The translations under genes were made by a program, and so were the position numbers. Of a DNA stretch of 50,846 nucleotides, positions 25,832 through 32,112 are shown piece by piece. This DNA is from a virus, in the IMG/VR virus record IMGVR_UViG_3300007074_000017, positions 1 to 50,846 of that record. One strand, 5' to 3'. The stretch's first letter is position 1; each line of letters opens with the position of its first letter. The notes beneath the pieces were generated by a model. It was given only the letters and a program-made list of their open reading frames with translations. It had not been told where the DNA came from and ran no database searches.

Positions 25832-26239
25832 TTAAGAAACACGAAATACGATAGACTTTAAATACTCAATTTGTTGAACCATACACGCTTCAACAGATGT
25901 TTTACACCCATCTTTATCAGGTATATTTTCAAATATATCTTCAATTTCTTTATCGAAAGCAAAAAGCCCAACAGTTGTATCTTTATGATGCTCCAAATCT
26001 TTTACATATTTATTATAGCCAATATCTTTTAAATATTGTTCGTGTTCCTCTTTTGAATTTATACCTTCGGGCATACATTTTTTGCGCTCGTAATTATCCG
26101 ACACTTCTTTAATAATATCGTCTATAATTTCATTGAACGGAGCATAAATAATATTTTCTCCTGTTGTACCTGTGCTCGAAGCTTCAGCGATTGTGCTACC
26201 TTCAAAAATTTCTAAAATTATCTTTTTTAAATCTTCCAT
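25832..26239 (-). CDS. Acidic protein of unknown function (cassette-type gene)
   Basis: A 135-aa protein starting MEDLKKIILEIFEG at 26239. A longer in-frame start exists upstream but would run into the palindrome at 26256-26390. It is acidic and helical, with 'YAPFNEIIDDIIKEV' and 'KYVKDLEHHKDTTVGLFAFDKEIEDIF'. No family is recognised. It lies between two attC-like palindromes with its stop next to one and its start 16 nt from the other, as an integron cassette gene would. Confidence 0.65.
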   Translation of the reverse strand: MEDLKKIILEIFEGSTIAEASSTGTTGENIIYAPFNEIIDDIIKEVSDNYERKKCMPEGINSKEEHEQYLKDIGYNKYVKDLEHHKDTTVGLFAFDKEIEDIFENIPDKDGCKTSVEACMVQQIEYLKSIVFRVS

Positions 26240-26255
26240 TGTAATTAAAATAAAC

Positions 26256-26390
26256 GCCCTATAAGATACGCTATAAAAAAGCAGGGGCTTGGTCTGTAAT
26301 TGAAGCGGTGTGCATCTATTTGTCATTTGTGGTAGGCTGAAAGGGTGTGCATCTTAATCCCTGCCTTCTTATAGCGTCAGCCGTTATAAG
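26256..26390. repeat. attC-like imperfect palindrome, site 2
   Basis: An inverted repeat CGCTATAAAAAAGCAGGG (26269-26286) against CCCTGCCTTCTTATAGCG (26359-26376), 16 of 18 pairs. It is bounded outside by CCTATAAG and CCGTTATAAG (GTTA at 26383-26386). The two outer spacers differ in length, as in attC sites with extrahelical bases. The middle carries two copies of GTGTGCATCT. It sits between the genes 25832-26239 and 26400-26630. Confidence 0.6.
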
Positions 26391-26399
26391 CAATAAAAA

Positions 26400-26630
26400 T
26401 TACTGCTTTTGTGCTGTCGGATAGTCTGGTTCTCTGAATTGAAATCCTTTTGGTTTAATCAGAAAATCAGATTCATTGGTGAGCAAATGCCAGTCTCCGT
26501 CATCAATCTTCATTTCAAATCCCATATCTCTCATACAGATATGCAATTGTTTACCTTCTCGTGTTTCAAGTGTAATTGAGTTATACACTTCTTTTAAAAT
26601 AATCTGATTTTCTTTAGTTTCTACTTTCAT
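26400..26630 (-). CDS. Small phage protein of unknown function
   Basis: A 76-aa protein with 'KEVYNSITLETREGKQLHICMRDMGFEMKIDDGDWHLL', a pattern I associate with small uncharacterised phage proteins, and a basic/proline C-terminal tail. Its start overlaps the upstream 42-aa gene by 17 bases, so it belongs to the phage operon. Its stop lies about 10 nt before the attC-like site 2, so it is probably the last native gene before the inserted cassette. Confidence 0.6.
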   Translation of the reverse strand: MKVETKENQIILKEVYNSITLETREGKQLHICMRDMGFEMKIDDGDWHLLTNESDFLIKPKGFQFREPDYPTAQKQ

Positions 26631-26742
26631 TTCCGTATTGATTAGATTTGGCAGTTGTGTTTCTGCCTGCCTCGAATTGGATTATTTGGGCGTTCAGGAA
26701 TTGCGATCCTGCGAGTAGGATTAATAGGGTTAGGTCTTTCAT
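26614..26742 (-). CDS. 42-aa secreted or periplasmic peptide with signal sequence
   Basis: ATG at 26742 overlaps the stop of the upstream gene (TAATG) and has AAAGGAG about 8 nt before it. Residues 1-19 (MKDLTLLILLAGSQFLNAQ) form a signal peptide with an A|Q cleavage pattern, leaving about 24 residues. Pairing with the signal-peptide protein 26742-27161 suggests a two-component periplasmic function, for example spanin-like or superinfection-related. This is only a suggestion. Confidence 0.5.
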   Translation of the reverse strand: MKDLTLLILLAGSQFLNAQIIQFEAGRNTTAKSNQYGNESRN

Positions 26743-27161
26743 TATTTTATCTCCTTTGACATTAAAACATGAATGGTATCTGGAATGTCTATTTTATTCC
26801 CATCGAGATATTTCACGTTGACCATAAGCGGAACAGGTGCATAAACAGAACTTGAGAATCCGCTAAGTTTTGGCGTTATCTGATAATATTCAGACATCTC
26901 CCTGATAGAAAAACCCACCATGTATTTAACCGCAGATACTGTAATCTTACTCGGGGATTCAGCAAAAACGATAAATACAGGTATGGTATCTCTAAATGGT
27001 TTTGAATTATCGGGATAAAAATGAGATAATATCGTAGTACTATCAATTTTTAATGTTCCAGAAACTCCAGTACTAAAGAATTTATTAGTCTGTAAAGTTC
27101 CGCTTTGCCCGTACCCTACCAAACTTGACAGGATTAGTATTGTTGTTATTAGTGTTTTCAT
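26742..27161 (-). CDS. Exported protein, unknown function
   Basis: A 139-aa protein. Residues 1-19 (MKTLITTILILSSLVGYGQ) are a signal peptide with the Bacteroidota G|Q cleavage pattern. The mature part is beta-rich (TLKIDSTTILSHF, KITVSAVKYMVGFSI, PVPLMVNVKYLDG). No enzyme motif is seen. It is expected in the periplasm or at the surface. The next gene also encodes a signal peptide and overlaps it by one base. Confidence 0.6.
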   Translation of the reverse strand: MKTLITTILILSSLVGYGQSGTLQTNKFFSTGVSGTLKIDSTTILSHFYPDNSKPFRDTIPVFIVFAESPSKITVSAVKYMVGFSIREMSEYYQITPKLSGFSSSVYAPVPLMVNVKYLDGNKIDIPDTIHVLMSKEIK

Positions 27162-27181
27162 GGGTTATCCGTTAGTAAATA

Positions 27182-27409
27182 TCAATCCTCCTCCTGAACC
27201 TCTCCAGTCCCTCCGCACTCTTCACACCAATCATATACCCGGGTGAAAATATCTCCACAAGTCAGGCACTTGTCTGATTCTGTTTCGCTCATGTCGTCAC
27301 CACAACAGGACAGGAAAATTGCGCCTGTCCCATCGCATTCGGGGCAATCTTCTGCAACATGGTCAAACTGTTTGCCGTGTTCGATGTGGTCGTGTGTTTC
27401 TTGGGTCAT
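27182..27409 (-). CDS. Zinc-ribbon protein with DnaJ-type CxxCxGxG repeats
   Basis: A 75-aa acidic protein with 'CPECDGTGAIFLSCCG', 'CLTCGDIF' and 'CEECGGTG': two DnaJ-like CxxCxGxG repeats plus a further CxxC. It likely binds one or two zinc ions. It could act as an adaptor or chaperone-like module; its target is unknown. A strong Shine-Dalgarno sequence (GGAGG, inside the end of the upstream gene) precedes its ATG, which is unusual among its A-rich-leader neighbours. Confidence 0.7.
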   Translation of the reverse strand: MTQETHDHIEHGKQFDHVAEDCPECDGTGAIFLSCCGDDMSETESDKCLTCGDIFTRVYDWCEECGGTGEVQEED

Positions 27410-27411
27410 GC

Positions 27412-27729
27412 TTATTTACCTCCTTTAATTTTCTTAATCAAACCTAAAACTCTTTTCTGATCGTCAGCGTCCATACCAACTACGTTGTATAGGATATCCA
27501 TGCGAGCCTCTATATAGGGTTGCAGATGCGGCATTATCTTGCCTAAATCCCTGTGCAGCATATTGATGTTTTGAGTACACAACTTAACCGTGCTCTCCAT
27601 CTTATTACGCTTGTAGTTATCGGTACACATCGTAGTCAGTCCTTCAGCGTATTGCTTCAGTACGTCCGATGCGATTAGCACGCTTACCGCGTAGCTAAAC
27701 TCTATCTCTTCTTTGGTTGGTTTATTCAT
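27412..27729 (-). CDS. Helical protein of unknown function
   Basis: A 105-aa helical protein (MNKPTKEEIEFSYAVSVLIA..., ending LIKKIKGGK). No family is recognised. Its start overlaps the upstream 51-aa gene by 8 bases. The last codons (AAA GGA GGT AAA TAA) supply the ribosome-binding site for the zinc-ribbon gene downstream. Confidence 0.65.
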   Translation of the reverse strand: MNKPTKEEIEFSYAVSVLIASDVLKQYAEGLTTMCTDNYKRNKMESTVKLCTQNINMLHRDLGKIMPHLQPYIEARMDILYNVVGMDADDQKRVLGLIKKIKGGK

Positions 27730-27877
27730 GTATATTTTTAATAATGTTGGATAGGTCTAAGTTTATTTCTATTAATGTTAATATTTTATCCGTGGAAGTC
27801 GTATCTCCTTTTACGTGTGCCGCCATCTGCATAGCTATTAATCGGGCTGCATATTTTTTGTCTTTTGGGCTTAGCAT
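27722..27877 (-). CDS. 51-aa helical protein
   Basis: ATG at 27877, TAA at 27722-27724. The product starts MLSPKDKKYAARLIAMQMAA and is helical. It overlaps the next gene by 8 bases and keeps the operon spacing. Function unknown. Confidence 0.5.
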   Translation of the reverse strand: MLSPKDKKYAARLIAMQMAAHVKGDTTSTDKILTLIEINLDLSNIIKNIHE

Positions 27878-27957
27878 ATTTTTTACATTAAATCAAAATT
27901 ATTTTCCATACCTCAAACCTAACTAAATTATTTGATATTATCTAATATTATTTTAAA

Positions 27958-29340
27958 TTATCCCCAAAGCCAGTCATCTTTTTCTCTTCGGAACGCTTCG
28001 GCTTCTTCTTTGAACGCTTTAAGGGCAGCTATTAGCACGTCTTGTGTCATTGTTTTATCTACCAGACGGGCGGCCACCGTTTCTTCGATCGTGCCCTGCG
28101 TAATCAGGTGTGTGTTAACAACCGACTCTGGTTGCCCTTGTCGGTCTAACCTTGCTACGGCCTGTTGGTATAGTTCTAGTGAGTTAGGTAAACCAAACCA
28201 GATGATGTGCCAACCTCCGAACTGTAAGTTCAATCCGTGCCCAGTCGATTTGGGGTGTGCCAGTAGCACCTCAATCTCTCCGCTATTCCAACGGTCGATT
28301 TCCGCTGAGCCTTCCAGCTTCACTACGTTCTTAATCCTTTGTTTGATCCGCTCGATGTCACTAATGAAGCAGTAGAATACAATCACAGGCGCACCGTTTA
28401 GGCTCTCTATCATTTCCTCCAATGCGTCTAACTTCGCATCGTGTACAACGTGGTAATTATGGTCTGCATCATAAACGGCACCGTTACAGAACTGTAATAA
28501 CTTAGTATAAAGAGCCCCAGCATTGACTGCCGTAATCTCACCTTCCGTGAGTTGTAAGACTGCGTCTCGTTTGAACGCATCGTACTCATCCATGTTAGGG
28601 AGGTTTATTTTATGGGTCACGTCGATAACAGGTTTCAAGTCCAGCCAGTCCTCTTTACGCATCGAGATGCAGATGTCGCTTATTTTAGCTTGGATGGACT
28701 CCTGCGCTCCTGGTCTTGGTACGTACCGCCTCGTATAATCGTTCTTGACAAAATATCTGTTGCGGAAACCTTCCATTGTCGTGCCTAGCCTTTCCCCTTG
28801 GTCAAGTAGGTACATGGGCGCCCACAGGTCGAGCAGCCCATTCGGGGCAGGTGTTCCGGTCAGGTGAATCATGCGCTTAATCTTCTTATGCTTCAGCACC
28901 GATTTCATTTTCTTGAAGCGGAGCGAGTCGTGCGACTTGAACGATGTCGATTCATCCAGAACCACCATGTCGAATGGCCAGAACTCTCCGCATAGATTAA
29001 CGAGCCAAGCGATATTGTCTCTGGAAATTATCCATATATCTGCCTCTGCGGTGAGTGCCTTCTTTCTCTGCGCTGCGCTGCCTATTACTTTGGAGATTTT
29101 GAGATGGGAGACGTGTTCCCATTCCGAAATTTCATCGCTCCAAGTCTTCTCGGCTACCAAACGGGGGGCTATGATTAGAGGTTTGCTGATTTCGCACCAG
29201 TCTAATAAGTCATTAATTACGGTCAGTGTAGAAATTGTTTTCCCTAAACCCATACTCAGCAGCAACTGACAGAAAGGTGTATTGTGGGCGAAAGTAATAA
29301 CTCGCTCTTGGTATAGGTGGAAATTATCTCTTGTTTTCAT
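27958..29340 (-). CDS. SNF2-family DEAD/DEAH-type helicase
   Basis: A 460-aa protein. Motif I MGLGKT (30-35), motif II DEST (129-132), motif III LTGTPAPNG (160-168) and motif VI QAVARLDRQGQ (about 400) are all present in the usual order of compact phage SNF2 proteins. It uses ATP to move on duplex DNA. In replication modules with a VirE primase, VRR-NUC and PolA it is thought to assist replication or recombination. Its start overlaps the end of the HD gene by ATGA. A gap of 80 nt with no gene separates it from 27877. Confidence 0.9.
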   Translation of the reverse strand: MKTRDNFHLYQERVITFAHNTPFCQLLLSMGLGKTISTLTVINDLLDWCEISKPLIIAPRLVAEKTWSDEISEWEHVSHLKISKVIGSAAQRKKALTAEADIWIISRDNIAWLVNLCGEFWPFDMVVLDESTSFKSHDSLRFKKMKSVLKHKKIKRMIHLTGTPAPNGLLDLWAPMYLLDQGERLGTTMEGFRNRYFVKNDYTRRYVPRPGAQESIQAKISDICISMRKEDWLDLKPVIDVTHKINLPNMDEYDAFKRDAVLQLTEGEITAVNAGALYTKLLQFCNGAVYDADHNYHVVHDAKLDALEEMIESLNGAPVIVFYCFISDIERIKQRIKNVVKLEGSAEIDRWNSGEIEVLLAHPKSTGHGLNLQFGGWHIIWFGLPNSLELYQQAVARLDRQGQPESVVNTHLITQGTIEETVAARLVDKTMTQDVLIAALKAFKEEAEAFRREKDDWLWG

Positions 29341-29831
29341 CTGTTGAAAAGGATGTTAAATATACTTACGAATTTATCTTTTGCGAGTGCAGGTTCCCAA
29401 CACCACACAGTATCGTTCCTCAACATCAATGTGTCCCATTCAAACTCCAACAGGACTTTATCTGCGGCTTTAGTCTCCTCACTCAGAATAGGATCGAACC
29501 CAAACTTATCTGCAATTACCCGTAGTAAATTATCTTCTATTTCTTTGTACCCCGTGAGTCTTTTCTTGATCGGGCTCGGAATATCGAGCAGATAGGCCTC
29601 TGCCGAATCGTGCATAAGGGCTTGTAAGGTTCGGCTCATATCTGCTACATTAACACTGTGCTGAGCCACCGAGTAAAACTTTGGCAGGTGCCCCCCGAAT
29701 CTACACTGCATCGACAAAGCATGCGCAATGTCCTCTATGCAAATCATTTCTGGTGTGGGGTCAAATACGTTCATGTAAAGCCCTGTAAATGTCCGAATGC
29801 AATTCGGTTCGTATAAGTTTTCTTTTTTCAT
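29337..29831 (-). CDS. HD-domain nucleotidase (YfbR-like)
   Basis: A 164-aa protein. H58 in 'FYSVAQHSVNVAD', H74-D75 in 'ALMHDSAEAYLLDIPSPIKK' and a later D in 'ETKAADKVLLEFEW' form the HD metal site of YfbR-type 5'-deoxynucleotidases. These hydrolyse dNMPs and affect nucleotide pools. A role in adjusting precursors during phage replication is inferred. Coupled to the SNF2 gene by ATGA. Immediately upstream is the attC-like region at 29908-29962. Confidence 0.8.
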   Translation of the reverse strand: MKKENLYEPNCIRTFTGLYMNVFDPTPEMICIEDIAHALSMQCRFGGHLPKFYSVAQHSVNVADMSRTLQALMHDSAEAYLLDIPSPIKKRLTGYKEIEDNLLRVIADKFGFDPILSEETKAADKVLLEFEWDTLMLRNDTVWCWEPALAKDKFVSIFNILFNR

Positions 29832-29907
29832 AAGTAGCCTAATAATTTAAGTTTATCGTTAATTAACCGCACCAGCAGGTAAGAATTGTTATCATTTATG
29901 GCCACAA

Positions 29908-29962
29908 GCTAACATTATTGGTTCGCTTGTGGCAGGTTATGGCTACAAGCGATTAGTTAGGC
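29908..29962. repeat. attC-like short palindrome, site 3
   Basis: GCTAAC (29908-29913) and GTTAGGC (29956-29962) bracket TCGCTTGTGGC (29923-29933) and GGCTACAAGCGA (29941-29952), which pair with one wobble over 11 bases around a 7-base turn. Box-spacer-arm-loop-arm-spacer-box and a size of 55 nt match minimal integron attC sites, and the two spacers differ in length (9 and 3 nt). It lies 7 nt beyond the stop of the 96-aa gene. Confidence 0.6.
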
Positions 29963-29968
29963 GTAATG

Positions 29969-30259
29969 TTAAAGACCCCTCAACATCCATTCGTTATAAT
30001 CATTACCAAATCTATTTATACCAACTCTAATGATGTTATCAAATGAAACCAACCATTGAGACCAAACATCAAAATTCATAACTAAAGCTTCGTTTGTTTC
30101 AGGGTAAATCTTTTCTACTCTACCACAGTTAATTTGTAGATTTGATGATTTTACCCATACAATGCTACCCTCTTTGATAACATCAGAAACACTACGCATA
30201 ACAGCACCTATATTCAATTGCTGGGCTTCTGCTTCATTCAAGTTTTGTTTTTCTAACAT
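29969..30259 (-). CDS. 96-aa cassette-type protein with a shared N-terminal leader
   Basis: The first 20 residues (ending NEAEAQQLNIGAV) are nearly the same as those of 30730-31050, while the rest differs completely. The shared part lies inside an attC-like palindrome and the variable body begins right at its GTTA core. The body 'SVSDVIKEGSIVWVKSSNLQINCGRVEKIYPETNEALVMNFD' looks like a small beta-barrel (SH3-like) protein. Function unknown. Confidence 0.65.
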   Translation of the reverse strand: MLEKQNLNEAEAQQLNIGAVMRSVSDVIKEGSIVWVKSSNLQINCGRVEKIYPETNEALVMNFDVWSQWLVSFDNIIRVGINRFGNDYNEWMLRGL

Positions 30260-30324
30260 AATTCTGTTTTTATTTAAAGTTTAGTAATTCTAATTCCGCA
30301 ACTAAATATAGCTTCAAAACGTTA
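30199..30324. repeat. attC-like imperfect palindrome, site X, with embedded start codon
   Basis: TAAC (30199-30202) and GTTA (30321-30324) are the outer boxes. ACCTATATTCAATTGC (30206-30221) pairs with GCAACTAAATATAGCT (30298-30313) at 13 of 16 positions. The two spacers differ (3 and 7 nt). The central loop contains the start codon at 30259 of the 96-aa gene. Near-identical in layout to site Y (31002-31128). Confidence 0.65.
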
Positions 30325-30351
30325 GCAGTAATACTACATTCCATCTCCGAA

Positions 30352-30651
30352 TTAAAGTATCAAATCCATATCTGGTGAATTACATTTAAGGGCTTCTTCA
30401 ACATGCTCAAAATTAATCATATCCCTAAATGGATTGTCATCAGTATATTTTATTTCAGCATCGACTATTTGTAATTGCTGGACATGAATAATATGCACAA
30501 GCAATCTAATAGCATCGTTTTTATCCATTTTATCTAATTGTAATATTGCTTGATGCTTGTGTTCGCAATACATAGGGTCATCGCCTTGAACCCCTACATG
30601 ATTAATACCCATAACCATCTTTGCTATTTTCTGTAATTCTTGTTTTTCCAT
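30352..30651 (-). CDS. 99-aa cassette-type protein, unknown function
   Basis: A 99-aa acidic, helical protein (MEKQELQKIAKMVMGINHVG..., HKHQAILQLDKMDKNDAIRLL). No family is recognised. Its own start codon and A-rich leader lie outside the flanking palindromes, unlike its two neighbours. It is flanked by attC-like site X downstream and a weaker site upstream. Confidence 0.65.
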   Translation of the reverse strand: MEKQELQKIAKMVMGINHVGVQGDDPMYCEHKHQAILQLDKMDKNDAIRLLVHIIHVQQLQIVDAEIKYTDDNPFRDMINFEHVEEALKCNSPDMDLIL

Positions 30652-30695
30652 TTTGTTATAAAATTAAATTTAGTGCTGATAATCCACCCAGCAGG

Positions 30696-30732
30696 TAACA
30701 GCGTATAAAAGATATGGCTAAGCGATTAGTTA
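30696..30732. repeat. Weak attC-like boundary, site 5
   Basis: The edge AAGCGATTAGTTA (30720-30732) is shared with sites 1 and 3. TAAC at 30696-30699 is the only plausible left box and internal pairing is short. The TAA stop of the gene at 30730-31050 lies inside the core box (TAAC on the - strand). The block CCAGCAGGTAA at 30688-30698 also occurs near 29872, supporting a repeated element. Confidence 0.4.
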
Positions 30733-31050
30733 GCGGCAATAGAACATAAATCCTGTCTGAACTTTATTACCGCCTTCCAAACCTATTATTTCTCCTTCGA
30801 TGCTATCCGGGTTGTGAACTGTTTTTAATGGTTGTGTTGCAATCATTGGTTCACTCTTAACTTCAATTCCGTGTGCTTTTAATCGTTCGGTTATATCTTT
30901 AGGGTCTTTACAACCTGCAACACCAACTTTGCCGCCTAAATTAAGTTCGGATATCATTGATAAAATCATAGTATTAGTTTTCCCTAATAATCTACCGCCA
31001 CTAACGGCACCTATATTCAATTGCGGGTTTTGTGGTTCATTCAAGTTCAT
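30730..31050 (-). CDS. 106-aa cassette-type protein with P-loop-like motif
   Basis: The first 16 residues end QLNIGAV, the leader shared with 29969-30259. Immediately after it, 'SGGRLLGKTNTMILSM' fits a Walker A pattern (GxxxxGKT), followed by 'GGKVGVAGCKDPKDITERL'. No Walker B is obvious and the protein is too short for a full ATPase, so it may be a truncated ATPase captured as a cassette. Its stop codon lies in the core box of site 5. Confidence 0.6.
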   Translation of the reverse strand: MNLNEPQNPQLNIGAVSGGRLLGKTNTMILSMISELNLGGKVGVAGCKDPKDITERLKAHGIEVKSEPMIATQPLKTVHNPDSIEGEIIGLEGGNKVQTGFMFYCR

Positions 31051-31128
31051 AGTTTCTAATTTAATTTTGTGAATAATTCAAGTTTTGTGCTTCGTAAGTC
31101 CGCAACTAAATATAGCTGCATTCCGTTA
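31002..31128. repeat. attC-like imperfect palindrome, site Y, with embedded start codon
   Basis: TAAC (31002-31005) and GTTA (31125-31128) enclose ACCTATATTCAATTGC (31009-31024) and GCAACTAAATATAGCT (31102-31117), the same arms as site X. Six bases TAACGG match at both ends. The start codon of the 106-aa gene (31050) lies in the loop. On the far side of GTTA the sequence turns into the beginning of an adenine methylase gene. Confidence 0.65.
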
Positions 31129-31177
31129 TAGGTAGTATTTCTTTTGCCATCCGATTTTTACTTCCCATGTATTTCAT
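31106..31177 (-). pseudogene. Truncated DNA adenine methylase (5' fragment)
   Basis: ATG at 31177 overlaps the VRR-NUC stop (ATGA). The first 17 residues MKYMGSKNRMAKEILPI match the very characteristic N-terminus of D12-class (Dam-type) adenine methylases of phages. The reading then enters the palindrome of site Y at CCTATAAC and stops at a TAG after 23 codons. The remainder of the methylase is not seen in the window. I infer that insertion at this core site destroyed the gene. Confidence 0.7.
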
Positions 31178-31464
31178 AATAAATGCCAAAAATATTTGTC
31201 TATAAAAATAGGTATGTCAGTTTCAAAACGAATTACTTCGTGCCTTTGTCGCATCGCTATGCTATCACGCTGGAATATTTTCTGCAAAGGGCTTAAATCC
31301 TTATTGCCGTTCTTAATCTCCACGTACACTGTCACTCCGTCAGGCACCATAACAATCTGGTCTGTAGCGCCTCTATTAGAGGGAGAAACGAATTTATACG
31401 ACCTGCCTCCTGCGATAGCTACTGCTTTTTTAAATTTTGCTTCTAATTTTGCTTCTGGTCCCAT
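31174..31464 (-). CDS. VRR-NUC domain nuclease
   Basis: A 96-aa protein: 'SNRGATDQIVMV' (D35), 'VTVYVEIKNGNK' (E49, K51) and 'LSPLQKIFQRD' are the motifs of the VRR-NUC branch of PD-(D/E)XK nucleases. Stand-alone VRR-NUC proteins next to SNF2 and VirE genes are typical of phage replication modules and probably process branched DNA. It starts 1 nt after the stop of the upstream methyltransferase gene. Confidence 0.88.
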   Translation of the reverse strand: MGPEAKLEAKFKKAVAIAGGRSYKFVSPSNRGATDQIVMVPDGVTVYVEIKNGNKDLSPLQKIFQRDSIAMRQRHEVIRFETDIPIFIDKYFWHLL

Positions 31465-31465
31465 G

Positions 31466-32107
31466 TTAGCTGTTTATCCAATCGTTCCAATCATTCTGAT
31501 CATTCCGATCATCCGTTAGTACTTCCTCGGCACACCTTAGTATGTGTAAACCCATTTCTGGCACTACGCAATTACGCAACACTTTTCGTTTATCTATGCC
31601 TGTGTAGCTGTCCAAGTCGAAGCCTAGTTTTTCAGATAGAAACTTCCTCTCTTCAGGTTTTTTGCAAGTTTCTAACTTCTCGAACTCCATAGGCTCTATG
31701 TGGAAATTACACCAAATGGCGTGCCGGTGTAGTATTGTACTCGGCTTTATCAAAGGGGCGTAGTAAGGTATTACATTCTCAATTACCCACAATCCTTTAT
31801 ACCACTTTTGCAATAGGATTATCTCGGCGTACAAAGTCATATCGGGGTAAACGATTACTTTATTCATTGTCCGTAACCTACTATGTGTAGGGCAAGGAGG
31901 AGATGCCCAAATAATATCAAACTCTTTAAAGTGGTCTAGTAGGTATTGGTGGGCGTCCCCTACAATTACAGTATCGTTTGGGAAGTGCTCTTTGTATATA
32001 GCTGCTATATTAGGGTCGTACTCTACGGCTGTAATTTCGTACCCGTCACCCCATAGTTTTCTGTTACCCCCTATTCCTGCGTATAGATTCAGTATTTTCT
32101 TTTTCAT
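31466..32107 (-). CDS. Cytosine-C5 DNA methyltransferase, short form
   Basis: A 213-aa protein. Motif I 'LNLYAGIGGNR' (7-15), motif IV 'ASPPCPTHSR' with the catalytic Cys at 72, and motif VI 'WVIENV' (about 106-111). It lacks a long target-recognition domain, so it is short for the family. The usual PPCQ/PPCQPFS is PPCPTHS here, as in other compact phage C5 enzymes. The C-terminus LTDDRNDQNDWNDWINS is a small repeat shared with the end of the overlapping frame at 32113-33444. Confidence 0.8.
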   Translation of the reverse strand: MKKKILNLYAGIGGNRKLWGDGYEITAVEYDPNIAAIYKEHFPNDTVIVGDAHQYLLDHFKEFDIIWASPPCPTHSRLRTMNKVIVYPDMTLYAEIILLQKWYKGLWVIENVIPYYAPLIKPSTILHRHAIWCNFHIEPMEFEKLETCKKPEERKFLSEKLGFDLDSYTGIDKRKVLRNCVVPEMGLHILRCAEEVLTDDRNDQNDWNDWINS

Positions 32108-32112
32108 CTTCT

